Positions 5,309 through 7,260 of a stretch of 7,260 nucleotides of DNA are shown here, piece by piece (the first letter of the stretch is position 1; every line of letters begins with the position of its first letter). The stretch is from assembly GCA_031278735.1 (NCBI GenBank), contig JAITJU010000260.1:1-7260 (forward strand), read 5' to 3'. This DNA comes from Zoogloeaceae bacterium. GTDB lineage: Bacteria > Pseudomonadota > Gammaproteobacteria > Burkholderiales > Rhodocyclaceae. The notes under the pieces are model-generated. The model had not been told where the DNA came from. It searched no databases and worked only from the letters and a program-made list of their open reading frames with translations. The translations under genes were made by a program, and so were the position numbers.

Positions 5309-6415
5309 ATGACAATTGCACAAAAAACCTTTCCTTCTCCGTTGGGCGGTTTGGATTATCTGGCTTCCGCCATTCTTTTGCTTGATGCCGAACGCCGGGT
5401 TCGCTATGCCAACAGCGCCGCCGAAAATCTGTTGGAAACCACGGCGCGCGCCTTGCTGCGCCGCCCGCTGGACGCGGCGATGCGTTACAGCGCGACGCTC
5501 CAGCAGGCGCTGGACAACGCGCTGAGCAACAATTGGAGCTATACCGGGCAGAATGTGGAAATCTGGCGCGGCAAGCCGGAGCGACCGCTGCACCTGAATT
5601 GCACGGTAACGCCCATGCATTCGCCCGACACGCCGGAAATTCGCATGGTCATGGAATTGCAGCCCATCGATCAGCAATTGAAAGCCAGTCGGGAAGAGCG
5701 GCTGATCGAACAGCAACATGCCAGCCGGGAGCTGATCCGCAATCTGGCGCATGAAATCAAGAATCCGCTGGGGGGCATACGCGGCGCGGCGCAATTGCTG
5801 GAACACGAACTCGACAACCCGGTCTTGCGGGAATATACCCAGGTCATCATCCAGGAGGCCGACCGCCTGCAGGATCTGATGCAGCGCCTGCTTTCTCCGC
5901 ACCGCGCCGCCTTGCAGGCGCAGCGGATGAGCATACACGAGGTGCTGGAACGGGTGGGCAATCTGCTCAAGCTGGAATTTCCGGCGACGCTCTCCATTCA
6001 GCGCGATTATGACATCAGTCTTCCAGAACTGACCGCCGACCGCGAGCAGCTGATACAGGTCTTTCTCAACATTGCCCGCAACGCCGCGCAGGCGATGGAG
6101 GGCAAGGGGGAAATCGTCTTTCGCACCCGTTTTGCGCGGCAGGTCACGCTTGCCAAACGGCGTTTCCGTCTGGCAATTGACGTTGCCGTCATCGACAATG
6201 GCCCTGGCATTGCCGATGATTTTCGTGAACGCATGTTCTATCCGCTGGTTTCCGGACGTCCGAACGGCACGGGGCTTGGGCTGACGCTGGCGCAGAGTTT
6301 CGTGCAGCAGCATCAGGGTACAATTGAATGCGAAAGCCGTCCCGGACGCACTGTTTTCCTGACGCGCCTGCCGCTTGACGCCTTTGAATCCATGTCCACG
6401 GAAAATCCGCCATGA
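5309..6415 (+). CDS. ntrB: NtrB (GlnL, NRII), nitrogen-responsive histidine kinase/phosphatase
   Basis: NtrB is a soluble cytoplasmic kinase that phosphorylates NtrC under nitrogen limitation and, with PII bound, dephosphorylates it. The 368-residue product (E. coli about 349) has no membrane segment. An N-terminal PAS domain (about 10-120) contains LDYLASAILLLDAERRVRYAN. The H box RNLAHEIKNPLGGIRGAAQLL (144-164) carries the phosphorylated H148. The ATP-binding domain shows the N box NIARNAAQAM (254-263), the G1 box DNGPGI (296-301), the F region MFYPLVSGR (309-317) and the G2 box GTGLGL (320-325). YPLVSGR-NGTGLGL is distinctive for NtrB. No Shine-Dalgarno precedes the ATG at 5309, 17 nt after the DUF4124 gene, so translation may depend on that gene. 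The stop overlaps the ntrC start (ATGA). Confidence 0.95.
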   Translation: MTIAQKTFPSPLGGLDYLASAILLLDAERRVRYANSAAENLLETTARALLRRPLDAAMRYSATLQQALDNALSNNWSYTGQNVEIWRGKPERPLHLNCTVTPMHSPDTPEIRMVMELQPIDQQLKASREERLIEQQHASRELIRNLAHEIKNPLGGIRGAAQLLEHELDNPVLREYTQVIIQEADRLQDLMQRLLSPHRAALQAQRMSIHEVLERVGNLLKLEFPATLSIQRDYDISLPELTADREQLIQVFLNIARNAAQAMEGKGEIVFRTRFARQVTLAKRRFRLAIDVAVIDNGPGIADDFRERMFYPLVSGRPNGTGLGLTLAQSFVQQHQGTIECESRPGRTVFLTRLPLDAFESMSTENPP

Positions 6416-7260
6416 AACCGATTTGGATTATTGATGATGACCGCTCCATTCGCTGGGTGCTGGAAAAAACCCTGACGCGGGAAAGCATCGCCTTCGCCAG
6501 TTTTGCTTCCGCCGACGAAACCTTTGCGGCGCTGGAAGCCGGAGAGAAGCCGCAGGTGATAATTTCCGACATTCGCATGCCCGGCATTTCCGGTCTGGAA
6601 TTGTTGAAGCAGGTGAAGGCGCGCCATCCGCAAACGCCGGTAATCATCATGACGGCGTATTCCGATCTCGAATCCGCCGTCGCTGCTTTTCAGGGCGGGG
6701 CGTTCGAGTATCTGCCCAAACCCTTTGACGTGGATCAGGCGCTGGAATTGATACGGCGCGCCATAGACGAAAGCACACGCCAATCCGGCGTTGCCGAAAG
6801 CGTAGAGCTGACGCCGGAAATTCTGGGGCAAGCGCCGGCCATGCAGGAAGTTTTCCGCGCCATCGGGCGTCTTTCCCAGTCGCACACGACGGTGCTGATC
6901 ACTGGCGAATCCGGTTCCGGCAAAGAGTTGGTCGCCCGCGCCCTGCACCGCCACAGTCCGCGCCAGGACGCGCCTTTCGTCGCCATCAACACTGCCGCCA
7001 TTCCAGGGGATTTGCTTGAATCCGAGCTTTTCGGCCACGAGCGCGGCGCGTTTACCGGCGCGCAGAACCAGCGGCGAGGGCGCTTCGAGCAGGCGGACGG
7101 CGGCACGCTTTTTCTCGATGAAATTGGAGACATGCCGTCAGAATTGCAGACGCGGCTGTTGCGCGTTCTTTCCGACAATCATTTTTACCGTGTTGGCGGC
7201 CATGCGCCCATCCGCGCCAACGTGCGCATCATTGCCGCCACGCATCAGCATCTGGAAACG
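6412..7260 (+). CDS. ntrC: NtrC (GlnG, NRI), sigma-54-dependent nitrogen response regulator, 3' end outside window
   Basis: The first 283 residues are present, out of the usual 470 or so. When phosphorylated by NtrB, NtrC oligomerises on enhancers and remodels sigma-54 RNA polymerase at nitrogen-assimilation promoters such as glnA. The receiver domain (1 to about 120) has the acidic triad in IIDDD (6-10), the phosphoacceptor D53 in IISDIRMPG, T81 in IMTAYS, and K103 in YLPKPF. The AAA+ domain starts at about 138 (LGQAPAMQEVFRAIGRL). It shows Walker A GESGSGKE (165-172), the sigma-54 contact loop GAFTGA (212-217), Walker B GTLFLDEIGD (231-240), and VGGHAPIRANVRIIAATHQ (261-279). The Fis-type DNA-binding domain lies beyond the edge. 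The ATG at 6412 overlaps the ntrB stop in ATGA, so the pair is translationally coupled. The frame is open to the last base. Confidence 0.97.
   Translation, partial: MKPIWIIDDDRSIRWVLEKTLTRESIAFASFASADETFAALEAGEKPQVIISDIRMPGISGLELLKQVKARHPQTPVIIMTAYSDLESAVAAFQGGAFEYLPKPFDVDQALELIRRAIDESTRQSGVAESVELTPEILGQAPAMQEVFRAIGRLSQSHTTVLITGESGSGKELVARALHRHSPRQDAPFVAINTAAIPGDLLESELFGHERGAFTGAQNQRRGRFEQADGGTLFLDEIGDMPSELQTRLLRVLSDNHFYRVGGHAPIRANVRIIAATHQHLET

Noticed and set aside
5294..6313. A 339-codon open frame on the - strand opposite ntrB
   Set aside because: ntrB has all the histidine-kinase boxes on the + strand. The antisense product has no family features.
1..7260. Mobile elements, CRISPR arrays, tRNAs, or a new defence system
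   Set aside because: No terminal inverted repeats, transposase or integrase motifs, spaced direct repeats, or tRNA-like folds were visible. All but one of the genes belong to known housekeeping, pilus or nitrogen-control families.

Overview
The window reads as an ordinary, gene-dense stretch of a moderately GC-rich proteobacterial chromosome. It is most likely betaproteobacterial. PilB, PilC, PilD and NtrC all have the betaproteobacterial/gammaproteobacterial form, and a DUF4124 gene placed directly before ntrB-ntrC is an order I associate with Betaproteobacteria (Rhodocyclales/Nitrosomonadales-like). This placement comes from protein recognition and recalled gene order, not from a database search. 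No intergenic stretch exceeds 300 bases. I see no tRNA, rRNA, CRISPR array, insertion sequence or attachment site.

Region 1 (1-3063, + strand) is the type IV pilus core cluster pilB-pilC-pilD. It encodes the extension ATPase (5' end outside the window), the inner-membrane platform protein and the prepilin peptidase/methylase. The genes are tightly packed (19-nt gap, then a one-base stop/start overlap) and are probably one transcript. The striking point is an in-frame TAA at 178-180 in pilB, just before the Walker A motif. Everything downstream of it is intact, so pilB is split into an upstream fragment and a 248-codon ATPase-domain ORF.

Region 2 (3064-3645) starts with a 190-nt gap holding a possible promoter and two predicted hairpins. 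It then encodes a small, probably exported protein of 113 residues that I cannot name. The coaE and zapD genes often found after pilD are absent here.

Region 3 (3646-4668, - strand) is galE, a UDP-hexose 4-epimerase. Its substrate-gate position carries Cys, as in human GALE, rather than the Tyr of E. coli GalE, which suggests it may also accept UDP-GlcNAc/GalNAc.

Region 4 (4669-7260, + strand) opens with a 137-nt divergent intergenic region. It continues with an exported DUF4124/coiled-coil protein, then ntrB (nitrogen sensor kinase) and ntrC (sigma-54 activator, cut by the window end). ntrB and ntrC overlap by ATGA. NtrB senses nitrogen status through PII and controls phosphorylation of NtrC, which activates nitrogen-assimilation promoters. 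No glnA lies directly upstream.

I found no convincing undescribed multi-gene system. The best leads are the pilB nonsense codon, the GalE gate residue, and the unnamed exported protein with its structured leader.
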